A stretch of DNA of 8,049 nucleotides, taken from positions 1 through 8,049 of the forward strand of contig CAZFQD010000102.1 in the NCBI GenBank assembly GCA_964520885.1, in the 5' to 3' direction. The number at the start of each line of letters is the position of its first letter. Positions within the stretch are counted from its first letter, which is position 1. Below are positions 1 through 5,308 of the stretch, in pieces. The notes under the pieces were generated by a model, which saw only the letters and a list, made by a program, of their open reading frames with translations, had not been told where the DNA came from and did no database searches. The translations under genes and the position numbers were made by a program. This DNA comes from CAZFQD01 sp964520885 (GTDB lineage: Bacteria > Bacillota > Clostridia > Oscillospirales > SIG519).

Positions 1-7
1 TTGGCTG

Positions 8-691
8 TCAAGGGTTTGTTTCAGAAGTTTTCATAAAAGTTTTTACACTATCTATAAACCCGTTTTCGGCTAACATTTGTTCGGTTATGCTATGAGCATT
101 TTTTTTATTTTCCAATGATTTTTCCACATATTTTGCAAGAATATCACATTCTATATTTATTTTATCCCCAATATTTTTTCGCCCTATAATTGTTTTGCTT
201 GCTGTATGAGGAATTATTGAAACAATAAAATTTTGGTTATTTACAGTAACTACTGTTAAACTTGTTCCATCAAGGGCAACTGAGCCTTTATTGACTATAT
301 ATTTTAAAATATCGTTACTTGCTTTTATAGTAAAAACTATTGCATTTTCTTCTTTCTTTATGTTTTCTATTATTCCGGTTCCATCAATATGCCCTGTAAC
401 AATATGCCCTCCTAATCTCCCATTTACCATTAATGCTCTTTCCAAATTCACATTATCATTATTAGTTAATTTTTCAAAGTTAGTTTTGCTAATTGTTTCG
501 GGCATTACATCAGCACAAAACCAACACTCACCCAAATTTGTAACAGTAAGGCAAATACCATTAACACTAATACTATCGCCAATTTTTGTTTCCTGCAAAA
601 CTTTTTTACATTCTATATAAAGCTCTACCTTGTTTCTGCCTTTTACTATTTTTTGAACTTTGCCTATTTCTTCAATTATTCCGGTAAACAA
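8..691 (-). CDS. ribE: Riboflavin synthase, alpha chain
   Basis: Riboflavin synthase catalyses the dismutation of two 6,7-dimethyl-8-ribityllumazines to riboflavin plus the pyrimidinedione, the last step of riboflavin synthesis, in the cytosol. The 227-aa protein starts with the family signature MFTGIIEEIG and consists of two lumazine-binding repeats, about residues 1-97 and 98-190. The repeats are visible as paired motifs: SVNGICLTV (42-50) with ALDGTSLTVV (139-148), and PETISKT (64-70) with PHTASKT (161-167). A lysine/asparagine-rich tail of about 35 residues follows, slightly longer than usual. The start codon is TTG at 691-689. It is supported by GGAGC 8 nt upstream and by the exact family N-terminus, and no ATG fits. 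It is the last gene of the operon inside the window, separated from ribD by 227 bp of repeat-rich spacer. Function is very secure; only the use of TTG is unusual. Confidence 0.97.
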   Translation of the reverse strand: MFTGIIEEIGKVQKIVKGRNKVELYIECKKVLQETKIGDSISVNGICLTVTNLGECWFCADVMPETISKTNFEKLTNNDNVNLERALMVNGRLGGHIVTGHIDGTGIIENIKKEENAIVFTIKASNDILKYIVNKGSVALDGTSLTVVTVNNQNFIVSIIPHTASKTIIGRKNIGDKINIECDILAKYVEKSLENKKNAHSITEQMLAENGFIDSVKTFMKTSETNP

Positions 692-698
692 TATATCA

Positions 699-703
699 GC
701 TCC
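699..703 (-). promoter_or_regulatory. Ribosome binding site deciding the TTG start of ribE
   Basis: The minus strand reads GGAGC here, 8 nt before the TTG codon that begins MFTGII. No ATG or GTG lies at a usable distance, so this Shine-Dalgarno sequence and the conserved N-terminus together fix the non-ATG start. Confidence 0.75.
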
Positions 704-710
704 TTTTTAA

Positions 711-733
711 GTGGAAAGTGGAAAGTGGAAAGT
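711..733. repeat. Heptamer tandem repeat, unit GTGGAAA
   Basis: There are three perfect tandem copies of GTGGAAA (711-717, 718-724, 725-731) plus GT of a fourth. The array begins just upstream of the ribE ribosome binding site, in the ribD-ribE spacer. It is one of several arrays in the window with the same 7-bp period but different unit sequences. Confidence 0.9.
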
Positions 734-823
734 TCGTCAAGAAGTATAATGCAAGAGGAAAGATGCAAGAAAATTCGCAATACATAAAAACAAATCAATA
801 AAACGGCTCTAAAACTTACACTT

Positions 824-842
824 TTCACCATTCACCATTCAC
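824..842. repeat. Heptamer tandem repeat, unit TTCACCA
   Basis: About 2.7 copies of TTCACCA (824-830, 831-837, 838-842). On the minus strand the unit reads TGGTGAA, or GTGAATG in another register. It sits in the middle of the ribD-ribE spacer between the GTGGAAA and GTTACTT arrays. The sequence between 734 and 823 shows no gene or clear structure. Confidence 0.85.
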
Positions 843-889
843 TATAATATTATCCTTTTAATAAAGACTATGGCTTTGATACATAAATT

Positions 890-924
890 GTTAACTGTTA
901 CTTGTTACTTGTTACTTGTTACTT
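890..924. repeat. Heptamer tandem repeat, unit GTTACTT, running into the ribD stop codon
   Basis: One degenerate unit GTTAACT (890-896) is followed by four perfect GTTACTT units (897-924). The last unit overlaps the ribD stop codon (TTA at 919-921 on the plus strand) and its final codons. The same unit recurs five times next to panD at 3033-3067, so this is a dispersed repeat type and not an accident of ribD coding. Confidence 0.92.
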
Positions 925-2013
925 ACTTAAATATCCTTCTACTAAAAAGTCTTCCCCTATTTTTTTAAATTTTATATCTTTTAAATCTATTGCATCATTT
1001 AAACTTGCAAAGCCTATTCCCTCTACCGATGTTTTTGCTGTTTGTCCGCCAATTAACTTTGGTGCGTAATAAAAGAATACTTTATCCACTATTTTACTTT
1101 GCAAGGCAGACCAATTAAGGTTTCCTCCGCCCTCTAAAAGCACACTATCAATATTTATTTTGTAAAGTTCGTCCATTAATGTATTTAGATTAACCTTGCC
1201 ATTTTCACTATCGCATTTAATTATTTTAACACCTTTATTTAAAAGTTGAGCTTCTTTATCTTTGTTTATTTTAGAAGTTGTGGCTAAAATTAAGCCTTTT
1301 TCTGAATTAATTACTTTGCTTTCTAATGGGATTTTGCCTGTGCTATCAACTACTATTGGAATGGGGCAATTACCATTTTTATTTTTAAGCCTTGTATTAA
1401 GAAATGGATTGTCAATTATTAATGTATCAACTCCAACCATAATCGCCGATATTCTATTTCTTAAATTATGAGTGTGCTTTAAAGCTATTTCGCCTGTTAT
1501 ATACTTTGAATTCCCTGTGTAAGTTGCTATTTTGCCATCTAAGGTCATTGCTGATTTTAATATAACAAATGGTTTTTTTAGTGTTATATATTTTATAAAT
1601 ATTTCATTTAAAATCTTAGCCTTTTGTTCTAAAACTCCAAGTGTAACTTTAATTCCTGCTTGTTCTAATATTTCAATTCCTTTTCCTGAAACTAATGGAT
1701 TAGGGTCTTTCATTGCAATAACAACCTCTTTAATTTTTGCATTTATTATTGCATTAACACAAGGAGGAGTTTTGCCAAAATGAGAGCAAGGCTCTAAATT
1801 TACATATAATGTGCTGTCAAACACATCTTCTGTTGCATTGTTTATAGCATTAACCTCAGCGTGAGAAAGTCCAAAAGCTTTATGAAAACCTGTGCCAATT
1901 ATTATTCCGTTTTTAACTATAACAGCTCCAACCAAAGGATTAGGATTAGTTTTTCCATAACCTTTTTTTGCTAGGTTAATGGCTTTATTCATATAAAAAT
2001 TATGCTCATTCAT
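919..2013 (-). CDS. ribD: Bifunctional diaminohydroxyphosphoribosylaminopyrimidine deaminase / reductase
   Basis: RibD performs the deamination and then the NADPH-dependent side-chain reduction of the pyrimidine intermediate, steps two and three of riboflavin synthesis. With the chosen start it is 364 aa, normal for the family. The N-terminal zinc deaminase domain (about 1-145) shows NPNPLVGAV (23-31), HAEVNAI (51-57, with catalytic Glu53) and PCSHFGKTPPC (75-85, with zinc ligands Cys76 and Cys85). The C-terminal reductase domain shows SAMTLDGKIAT (154-164), VGVDT (193-197), DNPFLNTR (201-208) and LLEGGGNLN (292-300). The ATG at 2013 overlaps the end of coaX by 8 bp, has only a weak GGTGG ribosome binding site, and is probably translationally coupled. 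An open frame continues to 2055 inside coaX but adds residues with no family resemblance. Met8 (1992) is an alternative start. Confidence 0.97.
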   Translation of the reverse strand: MNEHNFYMNKAINLAKKGYGKTNPNPLVGAVIVKNGIIIGTGFHKAFGLSHAEVNAINNATEDVFDSTLYVNLEPCSHFGKTPPCVNAIINAKIKEVVIAMKDPNPLVSGKGIEILEQAGIKVTLGVLEQKAKILNEIFIKYITLKKPFVILKSAMTLDGKIATYTGNSKYITGEIALKHTHNLRNRISAIMVGVDTLIIDNPFLNTRLKNKNGNCPIPIVVDSTGKIPLESKVINSEKGLILATTSKINKDKEAQLLNKGVKIIKCDSENGKVNLNTLMDELYKINIDSVLLEGGGNLNWSALQSKIVDKVFFYYAPKLIGGQTAKTSVEGIGFASLNDAIDLKDIKFKKIGEDFLVEGYLSK

Positions 2014-2758
2014 TTTTGCCACCGCTTTGCGTATCGTAAATATATTTAAGCCCATCTAAAATAAGGGTTTCATCAATAATATCTATAAAATTACTGTTTT
2101 CAAATATTAGTTTTGATAATCCACCTGTAGCAATTACAGTCCCATTGCCTTTCATATTTTGCTTCATAACCGATAATATTCCTTCAATTGCACTTAAATA
2201 ACCATAGTAAATTCCTGAGTGCATACACTCTATTGTGCTTTTTCCAATAACCTCATTTGGCTTTACAAAATCAACCTTTGGAAGTTTTGCCGTCCTGTTA
2301 TTAAGTACATTAGATAAAACATTAAGCCCTGTGAAAATAGCACCGCCTAAAAATTCGCCCTTTGAATTTACAACATTAAAGGTAGTAGCTGTGCCAAAAT
2401 CTATAACAATCAATGGCAAAGGGTATTTTAAAGAAGCCATTTTAGCATTTATTAACCTATCAATTCCTGTTTGTTTTGGATTTTCATATAGGTTTTTAAT
2501 TTCACACTCAACATCTTGGCCTACTACAATTGGGGTTAAAGAAAACTTATTTTTTATTGCTTTTTTTAAATTATTCATTATCCCCGACACTACAGATGAA
2601 ATTATAACCGCTTTAATATCTTTAATTTTTAATATTAATTCAAACTCATTAACACTATAATCCTTTTTGGTTTTTACCCGAAAGGTTTTTATAAGTATAT
2701 TTTCTTTATATATTCCAAAAACAATATTGGTATTTCCAACATCAATTACTAAAAGCAT
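2006..2758 (-). CDS. coaX: Type III pantothenate kinase
   Basis: CoaX phosphorylates pantothenate with ATP to 4'-phosphopantothenate, the first committed step from vitamin B5 to coenzyme A. Type III enzymes are known for being insensitive to CoA feedback and for needing a monovalent cation. The 250-aa protein has the ASKHA-fold signatures: DVGNTN (6-11, phosphate loop), TGIDR (97-101, with the catalytic Asp100), DFGTATTFNV (120-129), GGAIFTGL (138-145) and IGKSTIECMHSG (171-182). The start is ATG at 2758, preceded by a strong AGGAGG 6 nt upstream. A longer frame to 2791 runs into a heptamer repeat and is not the gene. It overlaps ribD by 8 bp and is 321 bp downstream of panD, so it links the pantothenate block to the riboflavin block. 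Confidence 0.97.
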   Translation of the reverse strand: MLLVIDVGNTNIVFGIYKENILIKTFRVKTKKDYSVNEFELILKIKDIKAVIISSVVSGIMNNLKKAIKNKFSLTPIVVGQDVECEIKNLYENPKQTGIDRLINAKMASLKYPLPLIVIDFGTATTFNVVNSKGEFLGGAIFTGLNVLSNVLNNRTAKLPKVDFVKPNEVIGKSTIECMHSGIYYGYLSAIEGILSVMKQNMKGNGTVIATGGLSKLIFENSNFIDIIDETLILDGLKYIYDTQSGGKNE

Positions 2759-2764
2759 AAAAAA

Positions 2765-2770
2765 CCTCCT
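2765..2770 (-). promoter_or_regulatory. Strong ribosome binding site deciding the coaX start
   Basis: The minus strand carries a perfect AGGAGG, 6 nt before the ATG at 2758. This excludes the longer in-frame extension into the neighbouring heptamer array. It is the strongest Shine-Dalgarno sequence in the operon, consistent with independent initiation after the long spacer. Confidence 0.85.
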
Positions 2771-2775
2771 TTTAT

Positions 2776-2813
2776 AATTAACAATTAACAATTAACAGTG
2801 AACAATTAACAAT
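2776..2813. repeat. Heptamer tandem repeat, unit AATTAAC (minus strand GTTAATT)
   Basis: Perfect units lie at 2776-2782, 2783-2789, 2790-2796 and 2804-2810, interrupted by a variant AGTGAAC at 2797-2803 and followed by a partial AAT. On the minus strand the unit is GTTAATT, one base different from the GTTACTT unit at 3033-3067. The array lies just upstream of the coaX ribosome binding site. Confidence 0.92.
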
Positions 2814-2820
2814 TTCTTAG

Positions 2821-2855
2821 GCTCCTTTTTCAAAGGAGCTGTCAGCAAAGCTGAC
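2821..2855. repeat. Double-hairpin palindromic element
   Basis: Two perfect hairpins stand one base apart. The first has an 8-bp stem GCTCCTTT/AAAGGAGC with a TTC loop (2821-2839). The second has a 6-bp stem GTCAGC/GCTGAC with an AAA loop (2841-2855). The downstream text TGAGGATTTTT completes a pattern that I recall as a dispersed intergenic repeat in Clostridia genomes; that recollection is unverified. In the transcribed (minus) direction no T-run follows either hairpin, so it does not look like a terminator of the operon. Confidence 0.8.
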
Positions 2856-2921
2856 TGAGGATTTTTACAAAGCCATTTTCTTTATTAGATTTTTTTGATT
2901 GTTGCCTCAAACTTCCACCTT

Positions 2922-2949
2922 GTCATTGCGAGAGAAACGAAGCAATCTC
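2922..2949. repeat. CATTGCGAG-type dispersed repeat
   Basis: The sequence GTCATTGCGAG, a short purine-rich middle and AAGCAATCTC form an imperfect palindrome with ATTGC/GCAAT arms. Elements of this pattern are scattered through intergenic regions of many bacteria and give rise to spurious translations containing 'RETKQS' or similar; one such frame is visible here on the plus strand. Recognition is from memory. The structure itself is seen directly. Confidence 0.65.
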
Positions 2950-3032
2950 AATATTTTATGAATTATTATTTTAATAAAGAATATAGTTTTAACACCAAAA
3001 TTATACATTTTACATTCCCTTTACCCTTTTAT

Positions 3033-3081
3033 GTTACTTGTTACTTGTTACTTGTTACTTGTTACTTGTTAATCGTTAATT
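3033..3081. repeat. Heptamer tandem repeat, unit GTTACTT, abutting the panD stop codon
   Basis: Five perfect GTTACTT units (3033-3067) are followed by two variants, GTTAATC (3068-3074) and GTTAATT (3075-3081). The last overlaps the first bases of the panD stop codon (3080-3082). Relative to the AATTAAC array at 2776-2813 this array is inverted, with one mismatch per heptamer. The interval 2956-3032 between the repeats holds no gene or structure that I can support. Confidence 0.93.
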
Positions 3082-3463
3082 ATTTAATCTCTCCATGCTT
3101 TTCAAACACACTTATTTCATTTTTTTTGTTTTTATCGTCAACAAAAACTATTTTTGGTTTATGTGTTTTTAATTCTTCTTTTGAAAGTTGACAAAAGGAC
3201 ATAATAATAATCTTATCGCCTATATTCATTAATCGTGCCGCCGCTCCATTTAAACAAATATCTCCTTTGCCTTTTGGGCCGTGTATAACATAGGTTATAA
3301 GTCTATTTCCATTATCTACATCAGCTACTAACACTTGCTCATATTCATATAAACCTGCCGCTTGCATAAGTGCCTCATCAATGGTAATGCTCCCAACATA
3401 ATGAACATTAGCCTGCGTTACTGTGGCTCTATGAATTTTTGATTTTAAAATATTTACTATCAT
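3080..3463 (-). CDS. panD: Aspartate 1-decarboxylase (pyruvoyl-dependent)
   Basis: PanD decarboxylates L-aspartate to beta-alanine, the amine half of pantothenate. The 127-aa proenzyme is of normal length and contains the self-cleavage site Gly24-Ser25 in HYVGSITIDE, which yields a beta chain and an alpha chain with an N-terminal pyruvoyl group made from Ser25. Other active-site residues are at canonical positions: Lys9, Arg54, Thr57, Tyr58 and Asn72 (in LNGAAARL). The ATG overlaps the panC stop by 4 bp (ATGA), and GGAG lies 8 nt upstream within panC, so the two genes are translationally coupled. The 3' end touches a GTTACTT repeat array. Some PanD enzymes need a separate maturation factor (PanZ/PanM), mainly in enterobacteria; none is seen here and none would be expected. 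Confidence 0.98.
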   Translation of the reverse strand: MIVNILKSKIHRATVTQANVHYVGSITIDEALMQAAGLYEYEQVLVADVDNGNRLITYVIHGPKGKGDICLNGAAARLMNIGDKIIIMSFCQLSKEELKTHKPKIVFVDDKNKKNEISVFEKHGEIK

Positions 3464-4314
3464 CTGTTTATCTCCTTAAAAAAAATATTATCAATTAATC
3501 GGACTTTGCCAATAAAAACTGCTAAAGCAACAATTACCTGCATATTTATTTCATTTACTTTTTGCAAATTTGTTTGGTCCACAATTTCAACATAATCTAT
3601 TCTTGCCAAAGGCTCTTTATTTATTTCTTTTGTAATTTCTTTAATAATTATATCCGCATTTTGCTGTCCGCTTTCTAATAATGTTTTTGCTTTTTCTAAA
3701 CTTTTATAAAGTATAATAGCCGATTGCCTTTGCTCTTTTGAAAGATAAGAATTTCTCGAACTCATTGCAAGACCGTCTTTTTCTCTTACTATCGGGCAAG
3801 CAACAATTTCAATATTAAAATTTAAGTCCTCAGCCATTTTTTTTATTAATATTAGTTGTTGAGCATCCTTTTGCCCAAAATATGCTTTATTGGGAGTTAA
3901 AATATTGAATAGTTTTGCAACTACTGTGCAAACACCTTTAAAATGCCCTTGCCTTTTAGCACCACATAGATTGTTGCTCAATTCATTTACATTAATATAA
4001 GCAAGATTTTTTGTTTGATACATTTCCGAAACTGTAGGACAAAAAACCATATCGGTCTTAGCGTTTTCGCACATTTGCACATCTTTTTTTATATCTTTTG
4101 GATACTTCTCATAATCCTCATTAGGACTAAATTGAATTGGATTTAAAAAAATGCTAACTACAACTCTATCATTTTCCATTTTTGCTTTTTCTATTAAACT
4201 AATATGTCCCTTATGCAAAAAGCCCATAGTTGGAACAAGACCAATAGTTAGCCCTTGTTTTTTCCAATTATTTATTTGTTCTCTTGCATTTTTTATAGTT
4301 GCAACATTTATCAT
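3460..4314 (-). CDS. panC: Pantothenate synthetase (pantoate-beta-alanine ligase)
   Basis: PanC joins pantoate and beta-alanine with ATP through a pantoyl-adenylate intermediate, giving pantothenate. The 284-aa protein is full length. It has the nucleotidyltransferase class-I fold motifs: PTMGFLHKGH (28-37, with the HxGH pair His34/His37), SIFLNPIQF (54-62), GAKRQGHFKGV (118-128, substrate and ATP contacts), FGQKDAQQ (146-153) and MSSRN (184-188, the KMSKS-equivalent loop). The start is ATG at 4314 with AAAGGA 7 nt upstream. It lies 26 bp after panB and overlaps panD by 4 bp. The compact panB-panC-panD order is the classical pantothenate cassette. Confidence 0.98.
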   Translation of the reverse strand: MINVATIKNAREQINNWKKQGLTIGLVPTMGFLHKGHISLIEKAKMENDRVVVSIFLNPIQFSPNEDYEKYPKDIKKDVQMCENAKTDMVFCPTVSEMYQTKNLAYINVNELSNNLCGAKRQGHFKGVCTVVAKLFNILTPNKAYFGQKDAQQLILIKKMAEDLNFNIEIVACPIVREKDGLAMSSRNSYLSKEQRQSAIILYKSLEKAKTLLESGQQNADIIIKEITKEINKEPLARIDYVEIVDQTNLQKVNEINMQVIVALAVFIGKVRLIDNIFFKEINR

Positions 4315-4340
4315 TTTTTTATCCTTTAAAGTATATTTAT

Positions 4341-5150
4341 TTATTGTTTTTCCATTGTAAAGGAGTGTTTGGTAGTAGGAAATTCGCCGTTTTGAACCTC
4401 TTTTACATATTGATTAATGCTATTTTTAATTTGCAAACCTATATTCTCATAAACTTTAACAAATTTTGGAGTAATATCAGAATAAATACCCAATAAATCA
4501 TTTAAAACTAAAACTTGACCATCACAATTTACTCCTGCACCAATTCCAATTGTAGGAACAGAAACTGAATTTGTAATCTTTTGTGCAAGTTCCATTGGGA
4601 TACACTCTAAAACAATTGAAAACACTCCTGCTTGTTCTAAAATTTTGGCTTGTTCAATAAGTTGTATTGCACTTTCTTCGCTTTTCCCTCTAACATTATA
4701 ATTGCCAAACATATTAATTGATTGAGGGGTAAGCCCTATATGCCCCATTACAGGGATTTGTGCATTTATTATGGCTTTTATTTGTGGTAAAACATTATGG
4801 CAGCCTTCAATTTTCACAGCATTTGCATTAGCCTCTTGCACCATTCTGCCGGCATTTATTACAGCATCATAATCAGATGTATGATAAGACATAAACGGCA
4901 TATCGCCAATAAGCAAAGCTTTTTTTGTCCCTCTTGCTACTGCCTTTATATGGTGCAACATATCAAACATAGTAACACTTAGAGTATCATTATACCCTAA
5001 GTAAACCATTCCTAAGGAATCGCCTACTAAAATACCGTCAACATTGCACTGGTCAATTAATACAGCAGAAGAATAATCATAAGCAGTTAGCACTGCTAAT
5101 TTATTGCCTTGTTTTTTAGCATTTAAAAAATCTATAATTGTTTTTTTCAC
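4341..5150 (-). CDS. panB: 3-methyl-2-oxobutanoate hydroxymethyltransferase (ketopantoate hydroxymethyltransferase)
   Basis: PanB transfers a hydroxymethyl group from 5,10-methylene-tetrahydrofolate to 2-oxoisovalerate, giving ketopantoate, the first step of pantothenate synthesis. The 269-aa TIM-barrel protein shows VGDSLGMV (42-49, metal-binding Asp44), GDMPFMSY (82-89, Asp83), VKIEG (112-116), GHIGLTPQ (136-143), VLECIP (180-185, catalytic base Glu182) and GIGAG (202-206). The start is GTG at 5150-5148. An in-frame TAA lies directly before it, so nothing further upstream can be used, and the family N-terminus (KKTIIDFL) matches. The ribosome binding site is poor (AAGGGATGGG, with no clean AGGAGG). 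A 156-bp spacer containing a palindromic element separates it from coaBC. Ketopantoate reductase (panE) is absent from the window. Confidence 0.97.
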   Translation of the reverse strand: MKKTIIDFLNAKKQGNKLAVLTAYDYSSAVLIDQCNVDGILVGDSLGMVYLGYNDTLSVTMFDMLHHIKAVARGTKKALLIGDMPFMSYHTSDYDAVINAGRMVQEANANAVKIEGCHNVLPQIKAIINAQIPVMGHIGLTPQSINMFGNYNVRGKSEESAIQLIEQAKILEQAGVFSIVLECIPMELAQKITNSVSVPTIGIGAGVNCDGQVLVLNDLLGIYSDITPKFVKVYENIGLQIKNSINQYVKEVQNGEFPTTKHSFTMEKQ

Positions 5151-5179
5151 TTAAATCCCATCCCTTTCATCAAGATACA

Positions 5180-5308
5180 AATTTGGAAGAAAGAAGTAGT
5201 GCAGAGCAAGGCGTAAGGCGAAGAAATATTTGTGCCGCATATATAATATATGCAAACGAATAGTTTGAGCCGACAACGATGCTATGTGCTTCTTATTTCT
5301 TTCAAATT
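5180..5308. repeat. 129-bp imperfect palindromic element (MITE/REP-like)
   Basis: The outer ends AATTTGGAAGAAAG (from 5180) and the reverse complement of the right end, AATTTGAAAGAAAT (to 5308), match over about 24 bp with five mismatches. Further interrupted matches run inward to a perfect central hairpin GCATATAT-A-ATATATGC (5237-5253), whose centre (5245) is within a base of the element's midpoint. It fills most of the coaBC-panB spacer, and its right end reaches into the coaBC stop codon (5307-5309). It looks like a non-coding mobile or dispersed palindrome; no coding sequence is visible. Copies elsewhere in the genome would confirm this. Confidence 0.7.

Noticed and set aside
291..620. 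Plus-strand open frame opposite ribE, and similar plus-strand frames opposite ribD, coaX, panC, panB and coaBC
   Set aside because: All are antisense to well-supported genes, lack ribosome binding sites and have compositions expected from reverse-complemented AT-rich coding DNA.
2014..2055. Longer ribD start at 2055
   Set aside because: It would overlap coaX by 50 bp and add residues unlike the RibD family; the ATG at 2013 with an 8-bp overlap fits better.
2759..2791. Longer coaX start at 2791
   Set aside because: The extension is encoded by the AATTAAC heptamer array and its ribosome binding site region; AGGAGG precedes the ATG at 2758, where the family N-terminus begins.
2821..2870. Operon terminator after panD
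   Set aside because: The hairpins are followed by a T-run only on the plus strand, opposite to the direction of transcription of the operon.
890..3081. CRISPR-like interpretation of the tandem repeats
   Set aside because: Units are 7 bp and directly adjacent, without unique spacers, and no cas gene is present.
2895..3191. Plus-strand 98-aa open frame over the panD-coaX spacer
   Set aside because: It translates a dispersed palindrome (giving RETKQS-type text) and the GTTACTT array (giving repeated CYLLLVT), then runs antisense into panD. It has no ribosome binding site; it is a repeat artefact.
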